A stretch of DNA of 64,000 bases from Actinopolymorpha pittospori (GCF_014873875.1 NZ_JADBEM010000001.1:3906001-3970000); one strand, 5' to 3'. Shown: positions 35,668 to 44,372, counted from the stretch's first letter. Numbers and translations: made by a program. The notes: generated from the letters alone by a model not told the origin.

Positions 35668-37041
35668 ATGGGTGGACAGATCGACTCCATGGTCATCTTC
35701 GGTGCGACGGGCGACCTCGCGAAGCTGGAGACCTTCCCCGCGCTGGTCGGCCTGGTCGGGCGCGGGGTACTCGACGTGCCGATCATCGGAGTGGGTCGCA
35801 ACGGTTGGGATCTCGCCAGATTTCGGGACTACGCCGTCCAGTCACTGCGCCTGGCCGACATCGACCCGCACGGTTCCGCCGCGGCGAGCATGCTGGGCCT
35901 GCTCGACTACGTGGACGGCGATCTCGGTGACCACACGACGTACAAACTCATCTCCGACAAACTCGGCCATCGCCACTCGACGTTGTTCTACCTCGAGGTT
36001 CCGCCCCAGCTGTTCGCACGAGTGGCCGAGGGAATCAGCGAGGTCGGCCGGGCCGACGGCGTGCGCATCATGGTCGAGAAACCGTTCGGCGCCGACCTCG
36101 CGAGTGCCCGCGAGCTCAACCAGACGATGCACCGGTTCTTCGAAGAGGACGACATCTTCCGGGTCGACCACTGGCTCGGCCTGGACCCGGTCGAGAACCT
36201 CCTCGTCGTCCGCTTCGAGAACGCCGTGATCGAACCACTTCTCAACCGGACCTACGTCGACAACATCCAGATCACCATGGCGGAGGCGTTCGACGTCTCT
36301 GACCGCGGGCGCTTCTACGACCAGACCGGCGCGATCCGTGACGTCCTGCAGAACCATCTGCTCCAGGTTCTCGCGACCACGATGGCCGATCCACCCTCCG
36401 GTGACCTCGACCTGTGGCCGGACTCCAAGGCCTCGCTGATCAAGTCGCTGCGGCCGTTTGGGCCCGAGCACACCGTGCGTGGCCAGTACGACGGCTACCG
36501 CAGCGTCGAGGGAGTGGCACCGACATCGACGGCGGAGACGTTCGTGGCGGTGCGCACGTTCTCCGACTCCTGGCGCTGGGCCGGCGTGCCCATTCTGATC
36601 CGGGCCGGCAAGTGCCTCCCGGTGACCGCGACGGACGTGACCATCTCCTTCCGGGAACCACCGGTTCGGGTGTTCGGCGTCACCCCACCGGAAGGTCTGA
36701 ACAGACTGCGCTTCCGGGTCTGGCCGGAGACCGCGGTCGAACTGACCCTCGCCGGCAAGAAACCGGGCGCGGACGTCACGATCCAGCCGGAGGAACTCCG
36801 CTTCTCCGAGCAGCCGGGGTCGGACATCCGGCCGTACGACCGGCTGATCGGCGCGGCGATCGAGGGCGACCAGGGGCCCTTCGCGCGGGAGGATCTGGTC
36901 GAGGCGTCCTGGCGGGTCGTCGACTCCGTGCTCGGTGACGCCGTGTCCGTACGTGCGTATGCGCGGGGAACCTGGGGGCCCGCGGAGTCCGACGTCCTGC
37001 TCCCGCCCCGCCGGAACTGGTACGACCCGAAGGAAGAGTGA
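35668..37041 (+). CDS. Glucose-6-phosphate dehydrogenase family protein (divergent)
   Basis: A 457-residue protein with the G6PDH two-domain fold. It has the Rossmann loop FGATGDLAK (residues 11-19), EKPFGADL (137-144) and a C-terminal IRAGKCLP. The signature around the catalytic His reads RVDHWLGLD (165-173): H168 is kept, but the substrate-binding Lys of the canonical DHYLGKE is a Leu. Phosphate or sugar specificity may therefore differ. The start is the second of two close ATGs (35659 and 35668). No gnd, opcA or transaldolase is adjacent, unlike housekeeping zwf. A strong terminator follows. Confidence 0.82.
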   Translation: MGGQIDSMVIFGATGDLAKLETFPALVGLVGRGVLDVPIIGVGRNGWDLARFRDYAVQSLRLADIDPHGSAAASMLGLLDYVDGDLGDHTTYKLISDKLGHRHSTLFYLEVPPQLFARVAEGISEVGRADGVRIMVEKPFGADLASARELNQTMHRFFEEDDIFRVDHWLGLDPVENLLVVRFENAVIEPLLNRTYVDNIQITMAEAFDVSDRGRFYDQTGAIRDVLQNHLLQVLATTMADPPSGDLDLWPDSKASLIKSLRPFGPEHTVRGQYDGYRSVEGVAPTSTAETFVAVRTFSDSWRWAGVPILIRAGKCLPVTATDVTISFREPPVRVFGVTPPEGLNRLRFRVWPETAVELTLAGKKPGADVTIQPEELRFSEQPGSDIRPYDRLIGAAIEGDQGPFAREDLVEASWRVVDSVLGDAVSVRAYARGTWGPAESDVLLPPRRNWYDPKEE

Positions 37042-37060
37042 CGGAAACCCAGGCCTACCC

Positions 37061-37090
37061 CAAACCGCGCCCTGCTCTGCGGCGGGTTTG
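37061..37090 (+). terminator. Intrinsic terminator after the G6PDH-like gene
   Basis: Stem CAAACC / GGTTTG with an inner CCGC / GCGG pairing, followed directly by TTT, lies 20 bp after the stop codon. Confidence 0.55.
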
Positions 37091-37147
37091 TTTCCCGGGT
37101 CGTGCCAGAGTTAGCGTGACCCAGGGGAAGTTGCCCTAGTCGTACAG

Positions 37148-38362
37148 GTGCTCACGAGCGGGACCTCTGGAACTTCTGCCGAATCGGCGGTAGCAAGCGG
37201 AAATCCTCGCGGAAACACCCTGGTGATAGTTGTGGCGGATCGGGCAGTACTACGGCGTTGCGGTGTGGTTCTTCTTCAGAACCTCCTCACCGTGCTCGCC
37301 TACTTCGCGGTGGCCCAACCTGGCCTGGTCCAAAATATCGATTTGACCGGCCAGGCGCGCATATTGTTCCCTGCCGTCGGTCTGACACTCGCCGCTTTGT
37401 TGTTGCTGGGTTGGAGGGTCTGGCCTGGCACTGTCCTGGGTTCCCTCGCGGTATCCCTTTTCCTGCAGCGCTCGCCAGGGAGCGCGGCGCTGATCGCGCT
37501 CGCCACGTCGGTCGGACCGTCACTTGGATATCTTTTGATGCGCAGGATGCATTTCCGGTCCCAGCTGGACCGACCTCGAGATGCCGTGTCGTTGGTGGTG
37601 TTCGGTGCGGTGGTCGGGATGCTCGTCGGCTCGGTCCTTCGTACCGGTGCGATGGTGGCGACCGGGACGGCTGCCATGCAGAACTTCTGGTATCTGTTCG
37701 TCTCCACGTGGGTGAGTTCGATTCTCGGTGTCCTCGTCGTCACGCCGTTCCTCTTGGTGCTCAGAAGGTTGCACTGGCCACGGGGCGTGCGCCCGGTCAG
37801 GGTCGCCGAGATCACGGCAATCCTGGCGGCCACGGTCGTGTTGACGTTCGTGGTCTCCATGGTCAATCCCGGCAGGGAGATGCTCTTCCTGGTCTTCCCC
37901 GTGCTGATCTGGGCGGCGTGGCGCTTCCAACTGCCGGGAGCGACCCTCTGCACGCTGATCGTCTCGGGGATCGCGGTCTACTCGGTGCAGCAGTCCGGCC
38001 CCTTCGCTGATCACGACCTTCGCTACACCCTCCTCGTCGTCGAGGCGTTCATCGCATCGGCCTCGCTCGCCGCGCTTCTGCTCAGCGTGGCTGTGACCGA
38101 GCGCGACCGGGCACGCGACCAGATCCACGACGCCTCCGTCGAGCTCGTGCGCGCGGTGGAGCGACTCGAGGACAGCCTTCGACCACGAAGCGCTCCGCTC
38201 ATCAGGCAACGGAGTAACCCCGACCCGGAAGGATCAAGCGAGGCCGAGGGAGCCGAGAGGAACGGCGTCACCGGTGCGGGCGGCGGGCCCGCTGGCGGCG
38301 GACTCGGGGGCGGCGGGCTCGGGGGCGGCAACACCGGCCGCCGGGGTTGGCGTACCGACTGA
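37148..38362 (+). CDS. Stand-alone MASE1-domain membrane protein
   Basis: A 404-residue protein with 8-9 TM helices matching the MASE1 sensor module (FPAVGLTLAALLLLGWRVWPGTVLGS; FWYLFVSTWVSSILGVLVVTPFLL). A helical segment (ERDRARDQIHDASVELVRAVERLED) follows, of the kind that normally connects to a GGDEF or histidine-kinase domain. Instead the protein ends in a disordered Gly-rich tail. The output domain is absent, not just frameshifted: no kinase or cyclase motif follows in any frame. It may work as a sensor partner of a separate kinase. GTG start. Confidence 0.75.
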   Translation: MLTSGTSGTSAESAVASGNPRGNTLVIVVADRAVLRRCGVVLLQNLLTVLAYFAVAQPGLVQNIDLTGQARILFPAVGLTLAALLLLGWRVWPGTVLGSLAVSLFLQRSPGSAALIALATSVGPSLGYLLMRRMHFRSQLDRPRDAVSLVVFGAVVGMLVGSVLRTGAMVATGTAAMQNFWYLFVSTWVSSILGVLVVTPFLLVLRRLHWPRGVRPVRVAEITAILAATVVLTFVVSMVNPGREMLFLVFPVLIWAAWRFQLPGATLCTLIVSGIAVYSVQQSGPFADHDLRYTLLVVEAFIASASLAALLLSVAVTERDRARDQIHDASVELVRAVERLEDSLRPRSAPLIRQRSNPDPEGSSEAEGAERNGVTGAGGGPAGGGLGGGGLGGGNTGRRGWRTD

Positions 38363-38450
38363 ACGGGTAGGCGTTGAGGACGCTGTACACGCTGGGCTCT
38401 TCCGCGCCGGACATCTGATCCGGACATTCGCAGCGACAGGGGAGGCGGCG

Positions 38451-39179
38451 TTGGCGGGGCGCGAAGACGTCACGGCGCCGCGGTTCGACGGACTGCGTGC
38501 GTTGTACGTCAACGCCACCTTGAAACGCTCTCCCGAGATCAGCAACACCGACGGTCTGATCGACCTGGGCGCGGGCATCATGCGCCGGCACGGTGTCGAG
38601 GTGGAGATCGTCCGTGCTGTCGACGAGGAGATCGCGACGGGTGTGTGGCCGGACATGACCGAGCACGGATGGGCCCGCGACGTCTGGCCGGAGTTGTTCA
38701 CCAGGGTGCTGAACGCCGACATTCTCGTGCTGTGCGGGCCGATCTGGCTCGGCGACAACAGTTCGGTGATGAAGCGGGTCATCGAGCGGCTCTACGGATG
38801 TTCGAGCCTGCTGAACGACAAGGGGCAGTCGATCTACTACGGCCGGGTCGCCGGATGCCTGATCACCGGAAACGAGGACGGGATCAAGCACTGCGCGATG
38901 AACGTCCTCTACAGCCTGCAGCATCTGGGGTACACGATCCCGCCGCAGGCCGACGCCGGCTGGGTGGGGGAGGCCGGTCCTGGTCCGTCCTATCTCGACC
39001 CGGGTTCGGGCGGCCCGGCCAACGACTTCACCAACCGCAACACCACGTTCATGTCCTACAACCTCATGCACCTGGCGCACCTGCTGAAGCAGGCCGGTGG
39101 TGTCCCGGCGTACGGCAACCAACGGGGTGAGTGGGCAGCGGGACACCAACCTGACTTCGAGAACCCCGAACACCGGTAG
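38451..39179 (+). CDS. NADPH-dependent FMN reductase/flavodoxin-like protein
   Basis: A 242-residue flavodoxin-fold protein. The phosphate loop is NATLKRSPEISNT, and GPIWLGDNSSVMKRVIERLYG is typical of the FMN reductase family. The frame is open back to 38274, but the TTG at 38451 has a very strong ribosome-binding site (AGGGGAGG, 5 nt before) and starts just ahead of the conserved fold, so I choose it. Seven bases after its stop comes an RraA-like gene, which suggests an operon. It supplies reduced flavin or reduces quinones or nitro compounds. Confidence 0.8.
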   Translation: MAGREDVTAPRFDGLRALYVNATLKRSPEISNTDGLIDLGAGIMRRHGVEVEIVRAVDEEIATGVWPDMTEHGWARDVWPELFTRVLNADILVLCGPIWLGDNSSVMKRVIERLYGCSSLLNDKGQSIYYGRVAGCLITGNEDGIKHCAMNVLYSLQHLGYTIPPQADAGWVGEAGPGPSYLDPGSGGPANDFTNRNTTFMSYNLMHLAHLLKQAGGVPAYGNQRGEWAAGHQPDFENPEHR

Positions 39180-39186
39180 GGGAATG

Positions 39187-39831
39187 ATGGGCGACGTCGA
39201 CCGTACGGCAGTGCTGGAAGGGCTCAGTTGCGCGTCGCTCGTCGACGCGATGGGTCGGATCCACTCCCACCGCGCGCACATCTCGTCGATGGTCAGCCCG
39301 GACCCGACGCGCCGGCTCTTCGGCCCGGCGGCGACGCTCGCCTTCCTGCCGACGCGTGACGACCTGCCGGAGGCCGATCTCGGCTTCGCCACGTTGTTCT
39401 ACGAGGCGGTCGGGGACCAGCCGGCGGGCCAGGTGCTGGTGCTCGCCAGCGGTGGCTACCCGGACGTCTCCCACGCGGGTGGCACCAAGCTGTCCAGGGT
39501 GGAACACCAGCGGCTCGCCGGTGTGTTGGCCGACGGCAGGCTCCGCGACTTCGAGGAGCTCCGCGGCTACGGCTTCGCCACCTGGTGTCGTGGGGAGGCG
39601 ACCCACTGGGGTGGAGACACCGTGATGCCGTACGCCGCCGGGGTGGCGGTGGAGATCGGCGGCGTGACCGTCGTTCCGGGCGACTACATCTACGCCGACA
39701 GCACCGGTGCCGTGGTCCTCCCGGCCGCGAGCCTTGAGCGGGTCCTCGCCGAGGCACGCAAGGTCGAGGAGGAGGACGCGCACGAAGGGGTCCAGATCCG
39801 ATCCGAGGACCCCGCCTCCTTCCGCCGCTGA
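39187..39831 (+). CDS. RraA-like / 4-hydroxy-4-methyl-2-oxoglutarate aldolase family protein
   Basis: A 214-residue RraA-fold protein. Its end is characteristic (VTVVPGDYIYADSTGAVVLPA), and an early CASLVDAMGRIH holds the Asp that begins the family motif. The usual GG...R/D metal-pyruvate site is only partly recognisable. It may be an aldolase or decarboxylase of 2-oxo acids rather than the RNase E inhibitor. The preceding gene's TAG stop lies inside its AGGGGA ribosome-binding site. Two adjacent ATGs exist (39184 and 39187). Confidence 0.75.
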   Translation: MGDVDRTAVLEGLSCASLVDAMGRIHSHRAHISSMVSPDPTRRLFGPAATLAFLPTRDDLPEADLGFATLFYEAVGDQPAGQVLVLASGGYPDVSHAGGTKLSRVEHQRLAGVLADGRLRDFEELRGYGFATWCRGEATHWGGDTVMPYAAGVAVEIGGVTVVPGDYIYADSTGAVVLPAASLERVLAEARKVEEEDAHEGVQIRSEDPASFRR

Positions 39832-39907
39832 CCGACCGATTGGTCGCGCTGGCTCGGCACGCCGGCTCGTCACCCTGGCACGGCGTCAAGGCTTCGTTGA
39901 CGTGTCG

Positions 39908-41182
39908 TCAGTCGAAGGTGAGTTCCGGGTTCTGGGGCGTTGGACCGTCCAGCAGCGGTGGGACCGGGTGACCGAGCAGGTGGGCGTCGAAGAACGCCAC
40001 CAGAAGGGACCGCGTGAGCTCCGTCGCACGGACGTTGTCACCCGCGCCGAAGTTGAACCGGAACGTCTTCTCCGAGGTACGTCGGTCCACCCCGGCCGGC
40101 CGGGCCCACAGACCGAGGTCGGCGAAGGAGTAGTGGCCGGCCCCGGCGACGGTGACCAGCCGGTGCCATCCGCGCAGAGCGGGCAGGAAGGTCCGCCAGG
40201 ACGGGTCGATCTCGGTGGTGTGCTGCGGCTGGCGTACGACGAGGAACGGTCGGTCCAACCCCTTGCCGGCAACCGGTCCGGCGACGAGTCCGTCGAGGTT
40301 GACGCCGGCACGGAACCGGTCGTCGGCGTCCATCGCGCCCGCCGCCGTCGCGCCACCGAGTGAGTGTCCGAGGATTCCGAGCCGGTCCAGGTCGATCCGG
40401 CCGGGCAGTCCGTCGGGGACGTTTCCGGCTACTCCGATCCGCTGCGCCGTGGCGCCCGCGTCGGCGCTCTGGTCCAACCCGTCGACCCGGCCCAGTGCGG
40501 CGACCACCGCGCGCACGTCGCCCACCCGTACGGCGACCTGCTCGACGACCGCCGGGCCGGTGAGGTCCTCGGGCTCGATGTCGTCCGGCAGTTCCGGCTT
40601 GGTCCGGGCGACCAACTCCCCGTCCGGGAGCGAACCCTCGATGGCGTCACCGAGGTGGTCCACCGCGACGACGAGGTAGCCGTGACTCGCGAGGTCCTCG
40701 GTCAGTGCGGTGCTGTCGGTGCGGTTGCCGCCGTCTCCGGGTGAGAAGACGAGGACGGGCAGGCGTCCGGCGCCCGCGCGGACCGGCGCGGCCTCGGTCG
40801 CGTGGGCGCGTACTCGGGTCAGGCTCTCTGGCGCGAAGCCGTAGCGCTGGGCCGCGTGCCGTGCGACGTTTTGATGTGCCCACGGGGCGGGCCTGCCGGC
40901 GGCCTCGGCGGGATACCAGAGTTGGACCGCGAGATCGCGGTCGCTGCCCGCCTGCCAGGGATCCGGCCGGCCGGCCCCGTCGAGGGACCACGCCACCGTG
41001 CCGACGGCGTACGGGCCGGTGGGAGCGGGCAGCTTCGCGGTGAACCGGGCGGGCTTGCGGGCCTCCACGCCGTTCGCTGTGGCTTCCGCGTCGGCGACGG
41101 TACTGACCGCGGCCGATGCCAGGGCCAGGGCGAGGACGGCGAGCAGCGCAGGCCGGGCCAGGCGGGATCGCAGACGGGTCAT
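39908..41182 (-). CDS. Secreted lipase/PAF-acetylhydrolase-like alpha/beta hydrolase
   Basis: A 424-residue exported hydrolase. It has a signal peptide (MTRLRSRLARPALLAVLALAL, then cleavage near ADA), an oxyanion motif FSPGDGGNRTD, a nucleophile elbow GHSLGG and a late His in GAGHYSFADL. This matches the PAF-acetylhydrolase and polyester-hydrolase-like group. Its ATG overlaps the permease stop by 4 nt (ATGA) with GGAGAGGA upstream, so it is translated with the ABC permease. It is the last gene of a GntR-ABC-lipase operon. Confidence 0.85.
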   Translation of the reverse strand: MTRLRSRLARPALLAVLALALASAAVSTVADAEATANGVEARKPARFTAKLPAPTGPYAVGTVAWSLDGAGRPDPWQAGSDRDLAVQLWYPAEAAGRPAPWAHQNVARHAAQRYGFAPESLTRVRAHATEAAPVRAGAGRLPVLVFSPGDGGNRTDSTALTEDLASHGYLVVAVDHLGDAIEGSLPDGELVARTKPELPDDIEPEDLTGPAVVEQVAVRVGDVRAVVAALGRVDGLDQSADAGATAQRIGVAGNVPDGLPGRIDLDRLGILGHSLGGATAAGAMDADDRFRAGVNLDGLVAGPVAGKGLDRPFLVVRQPQHTTEIDPSWRTFLPALRGWHRLVTVAGAGHYSFADLGLWARPAGVDRRTSEKTFRFNFGAGDNVRATELTRSLLVAFFDAHLLGHPVPPLLDGPTPQNPELTFD

Positions 41183-41868
41183 GAGGTCCTCTCCAGGAGT
41201 GCGGGCCGACGACGCGGCGTCCGATGCAGGAGGCCGAGGGTGAGCAGCGTGCCGATCAGCGCGAGGACGCTGAGCGCGGCCAGTGCCGTGGCGGTGCTGA
41301 GCTGGAGCGCCCAGAAGTCCTCCCGCCAGGTCCGGGGAACCCACCGCGGCAGTCCCGTGTCCAGGACGAACTGGGTGGCCATCCACCCGACCGCGGTGAC
41401 GGCCACCGCTCCGATCGTCCGTCGTGTCAGCGCACCCGCGAGCATCCCGAGCGACACCATCCAGACCACTCGGGCGTACGGCACCGCGCCGGCGGTCCCG
41501 AGTCCGTCGAGCGGTGGTGGCAGGACAAGCGGCGAGGCACCCTCGGCCACCACGATGGTCACCGCGTGGACGGCGGCGGTGGCGGCGAGGGCGACGACCA
41601 GCGCGACAAAGTAGCGCTCGGCCAGCCACCGGATGCGCGTTACGCCCTGGGTCCAGGCCATCCGGTGGGTCCCGTGCTCGAACTCCTGCGCGAGCAGGGG
41701 AGCGCCGAGCAGCGCCCCGACGAACAACGACAGGTAGATCGACAGGCTCCTGGTCATGCCGCCCATCTCTTCGGTGCGTTCGAGGAACGCCAGGGCGGTG
41801 AAGCCGACGGTCACCGCAGCCAGACCGAAACTGACCGCGCGGATCTGTCGCCAGGCGACCCAGGTCAT
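41179..41868 (-). CDS. ABC-2-type transporter permease
   Basis: A 229-residue membrane protein with six TM segments and the ABC-2 hallmark near TM2 (GALLGAPLLAQEFEHGTHRMAWTQGVTRIRWL). It is coupled by ATGA overlaps to the ATPase gene upstream and the hydrolase gene downstream. It would pair with the disrupted ATPase as an exporter of the type regulated by YtrA-like GntR proteins, often tied to cell-envelope stress or lipid and antibiotic export. Confidence 0.85.
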   Translation of the reverse strand: MTWVAWRQIRAVSFGLAAVTVGFTALAFLERTEEMGGMTRSLSIYLSLFVGALLGAPLLAQEFEHGTHRMAWTQGVTRIRWLAERYFVALVVALAATAAVHAVTIVVAEGASPLVLPPPLDGLGTAGAVPYARVVWMVSLGMLAGALTRRTIGAVAVTAVGWMATQFVLDTGLPRWVPRTWREDFWALQLSTATALAALSVLALIGTLLTLGLLHRTPRRRPALLERTS

Positions 41869-42776
41869 CGTGAGTCCTCCGTACGGATCAGGGTGGGTCG
41901 GGTCAGGGACGTCGCCTCCGGCGCGCGGAGGTAGGCGAGGACGATGTCGGAGAGCGCCGGTGTCCGGACCGCCCAGCGGGGGTCGCTCGGGGGCCGCGCC
42001 GCCCGCCACAACAAGGAGGCGTGGTCGCCTCGGCGCGAGGCGTGCACGACCGTGCCCGCGCTCGGCAACGCGGCGATCAGATCGGCGGGTCCGGAGAGGG
42101 CATGGTGCCTGGACCGCACGTCGTCCAGCTCGCCGGCCACCTGTACCCGGCCCTCGCCGAGGACGACGAGGTGGTCGCAGGTCTCTTCGAGTTCGGCCAC
42201 GACGTGGGACGACAGGACGACCGTCATCCCCGTCTCCGCGGTCAGTGCCATCAGGTCGGCCATCACCTCGTGCCGGCGCAACGGGTCGAGGTCGGCGAGC
42301 GGCTCGTCGAGCACGATCAGGTCGGGGCACTTGGCCATCGCGAGCGTGATGGCGACCTGCGAACGCTGACCTCCGGAGAGCCGGCGGACCTTACGGTCGA
42401 GCGGGATGCCGAGGCCGCGCAGCCGTTCGTCCGCGAACTCCTGGGATCAGCGGGAGTTCAGGTAGCTGCCCATCCGCACGGTCTCGGCGACGGTGAATCC
42501 GCCGTACAGCGGCTTGTCCTGAGCGAGGAACGCGACCCGGTCGAGAGTCTCCGGGTCACCGCCGGGCTCCCGGCCGAAGACGCGGACCTCGCCCTGGTCG
42601 GGGCGGAGCAGGCCGACGAGCAGGTGCAGCAAGGTGGTCTTGCCGGCCCCGTTCGGGCCGATCAGTCCGACGACACGGCCCGGGGGCAGTGCCAGGGAGC
42701 AGTCGCGTAACGCCTGGACGCGGCCGTGCCGGTAGCTCACGCCGGTCATCGCGACGGCGGGCAGGTCGTTCATCAC
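41865..42776 (-). pseudogene. ABC transporter ATP-binding protein with in-frame UGA stop
   Basis: The continuous frame encodes a 303-residue ATPase with Walker A GPNGAGKTT (residues 40-48), Q-loop LAQDKP, signature LSGGQ (133-137) and Walker B LIVLDEP (153-159). Codon 110 is TGA (42447-42449), where a Trp codon would restore YLNSR-W-SQEFADERL. The frame is the same on both sides, so this is one substitution, not a shift. A restart at the ATG after the signature (42338) would give a fragment without Walker A or LSGGQ. Both ends overlap neighbouring genes by ATGA. Explanations are recent decay, sequence error or stop-codon readthrough. Confidence 0.8.
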
Positions 42777-43180
42777 GCCACCCCGCTTCGGTCGGGGTAG
42801 GTCGTGTGGACGGCCGTGGCCACCAACGCGAGGACGTCGTCGGCGCTCAGCCCGGCGGCCCTGGCGCGTCCGACCCAGGCGTCGAGTTCGTCGCGCAGGA
42901 CGGGGTGATCGGGGACGGCCGGTCGTGCCAACCCGGCGCGGACGAAGGTGCCCCGGCCGGGCTGCGCCTCGACCAGGCCGGCGTGCTCCAGCTCGCGGTA
43001 GGCCTTGAGCACGGTGTTGGGGTTGATCGCGAGCTGCGCGGACGCCTCCTTGACGGTGGGCAGCCGGTCGCCGGGGTGGAGGGCACCGACCCGGAGAGCG
43101 TGCGTGACCTGATGGACGAGTTGCAGGTAGGTCGGGACGCCGGCGTGGCGGTCCAGGTAGAACTCCAGCACGCCGCTCAT
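42773..43180 (-). CDS. GntR-family regulator, YtrA subfamily
   Basis: A 135-residue protein with a GntR winged helix (YLQLVHQVTHALRVGALHPGDRLPTVKEASAQLAINPNTV) and the short C-terminal dimer helices of YtrA-type regulators. It heads the ABC operon, and its TGA overlaps the ATPase start. YtrA proteins usually repress their own ABC-exporter operon and respond to cell-wall-active compounds. The imperfect palindrome at 43185-43202, right before the start codon, is the likely site. Confidence 0.88.
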   Translation of the reverse strand: MSGVLEFYLDRHAGVPTYLQLVHQVTHALRVGALHPGDRLPTVKEASAQLAINPNTVLKAYRELEHAGLVEAQPGRGTFVRAGLARPAVPDHPVLRDELDAWVGRARAAGLSADDVLALVATAVHTTYPDRSGVA

Positions 43181-43184
43181 CTTA

Positions 43185-43202
43185 ACTATCTACAGTGTTA
43201 GT
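43185..43202. promoter_or_regulatory. Imperfect palindrome, probable YtrA-type operator
   Basis: ACTATC-N6-GTTAGT, with ACTA/TAGT ends and matching C/G inside, sits 4 bp upstream of the GntR start codon in a locally AT-rich patch that must hold the promoter. Autoregulation by occlusion is inferred. Confidence 0.5.
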
Positions 43203-43292
43203 GCAATAGGTAATTCCGACGACCGGTCACCGCGGCACCCGGTCAGGCGCAAATGACTTGCGCATCCGAGGAGGTGTCGCCACACTCCCCGG

Positions 43293-44219
43293 GTGGTGGA
43301 GAGCCTGTACGTCGACGGCCGCGCGGGAATCGACGCGGGGCTGGTGAAGCGCCTGATCGCGGCGCAGTTCCCGCGGTGGAGCGACCTTCCGGTGGCGCCG
43401 GTCGCGGTGGACGGGTGGGACAACCGCACCTACCGCCTCGGAGACGACATGACGGTGCGGCTCCCGACCGCCGAGGGCTACACGCCGGCGGTCGAGAAGG
43501 AGCACCGGTGGCTGCCGGTCCTCGCGCCCGCGCTGCCCGTTCCGATCCCGGTGCCGCTGGCTCTGGGCGCCCCGGGCGAGGGATACCCGTTCCAGTGGTC
43601 GGTGCGGCGCTGGCTCGACGGTGAGGCCTCGCGCCTCGACCGCATCGACGACCTGCCGGGATTCGCCACCGCGGTCGCGGAGTTCCTCCTCGCCCTGCAG
43701 CGCGCGGACGCGACCGGCGGCCCGCTCGCCGGCGCGCACAGCTTCCATCGCGGTGCTCCGCCTGCCTTCTACGACGAGGAGACCCGGAAGGCACTCAGCG
43801 CCCTTGACGGTCGCGTCGACACCGCCCGGGCGCTGGCGGTGTGGGAGGCCGCTCTCGCGGCCGAGTGGCGGGGGTCCCCGGTGTGGTTCCACGGCGACGT
43901 CGCGAGCGGCAACCTGCTGGTCCGGGACGGCCGGCTGGCCGCCGTCATCGACTTCGGAACCTCCGGCGTCGGTGATCCCTCCTGTGACCTGGTGCTCGCC
44001 TGGACGATGTTCGAGGGCGCGAGCCGGGAGGCCTTCCGCGCCACCGTCGGCCAGGACGCCGGGATGTGGGCACGGGCCGGCGGCTGGGCGCTGTGGAAGG
44101 CCCTGATCGTGTGGGCCGGGGAGCTCGACCGCGACGAGGGGAACGTGGACGAGGAGAAGGTGGCCGTCAACAGCCGGGTGGTCGACGAGGTCCTGGCCGA
44201 CCACGATCTCGCCGGCTGA
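43293..44219 (+). CDS. Aminoglycoside phosphotransferase (APH)-family kinase
   Basis: A 308-residue kinase with Brenner motif WFHGDVASGNLL (catalytic Asp) and metal-binding VIDFGTSGVGDPSCDL. The N-terminal lobe has VAVDGWDNRTYRLG and RLPTAEGY. It belongs to a broad APH group that includes antibiotic kinases and metabolic kinases (choline, hydroxy-acid or sugar kinases). No resistance island is present, so a metabolic or self-protection role is equally likely. It starts at GTG (43293 or 43296) and is divergent from the GntR operon. Confidence 0.82.
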   Translation: MVESLYVDGRAGIDAGLVKRLIAAQFPRWSDLPVAPVAVDGWDNRTYRLGDDMTVRLPTAEGYTPAVEKEHRWLPVLAPALPVPIPVPLALGAPGEGYPFQWSVRRWLDGEASRLDRIDDLPGFATAVAEFLLALQRADATGGPLAGAHSFHRGAPPAFYDEETRKALSALDGRVDTARALAVWEAALAAEWRGSPVWFHGDVASGNLLVRDGRLAAVIDFGTSGVGDPSCDLVLAWTMFEGASREAFRATVGQDAGMWARAGGWALWKALIVWAGELDRDEGNVDEEKVAVNSRVVDEVLADHDLAG

Positions 44220-44351
44220 CCTTCGGGCGACGCGCGGCCGGGCGACCACGTCGAGGGCCGACCACGTCGAGGCCCGGGCCAGTTCGGCCGAAGCCGGTCT
44301 CGTCCGAGACGACGTACTCCGTCCTCGCCCGGTTAGGCGTTAGCCTTGATC

Positions 44352-44372
44352 GACCGGTCATGAACCGGTTCA
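44352..44372. promoter_or_regulatory. Two phased CCGG-centred palindromes, LacI-type operators
   Basis: GACCGGTC (44352-44359) and TGAACCGGTTCA (44361-44372) are perfect palindromes with centres 11 bp apart, one helical turn. A central CG dinucleotide is typical for LacI-family sites. They lie 66 bp upstream of the DUF4038 gene, and a LacI gene follows that gene. Confidence 0.65.

Noticed and set aside
38274..38450. Longer N-terminus for the FMN reductase
   Set aside because: Overlaps the Gly-rich end of the MASE1 gene and is Ala/Gly-rich low complexity; the TTG at 38451 has a strong ribosome-binding site.
42339..42446. Possible selenocysteine or readthrough at the UGA in the ABC ATPase
   Set aside because: The position corresponds to Trp, no Sec machinery or recoding element is seen; simple nonsense mutation or error is more economical.
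43293..44219. Antibiotic-resistance gene call for the APH-like kinase
   Set aside because: Motifs show only the broad APH fold; no resistance context or specific signature supports a drug substrate.
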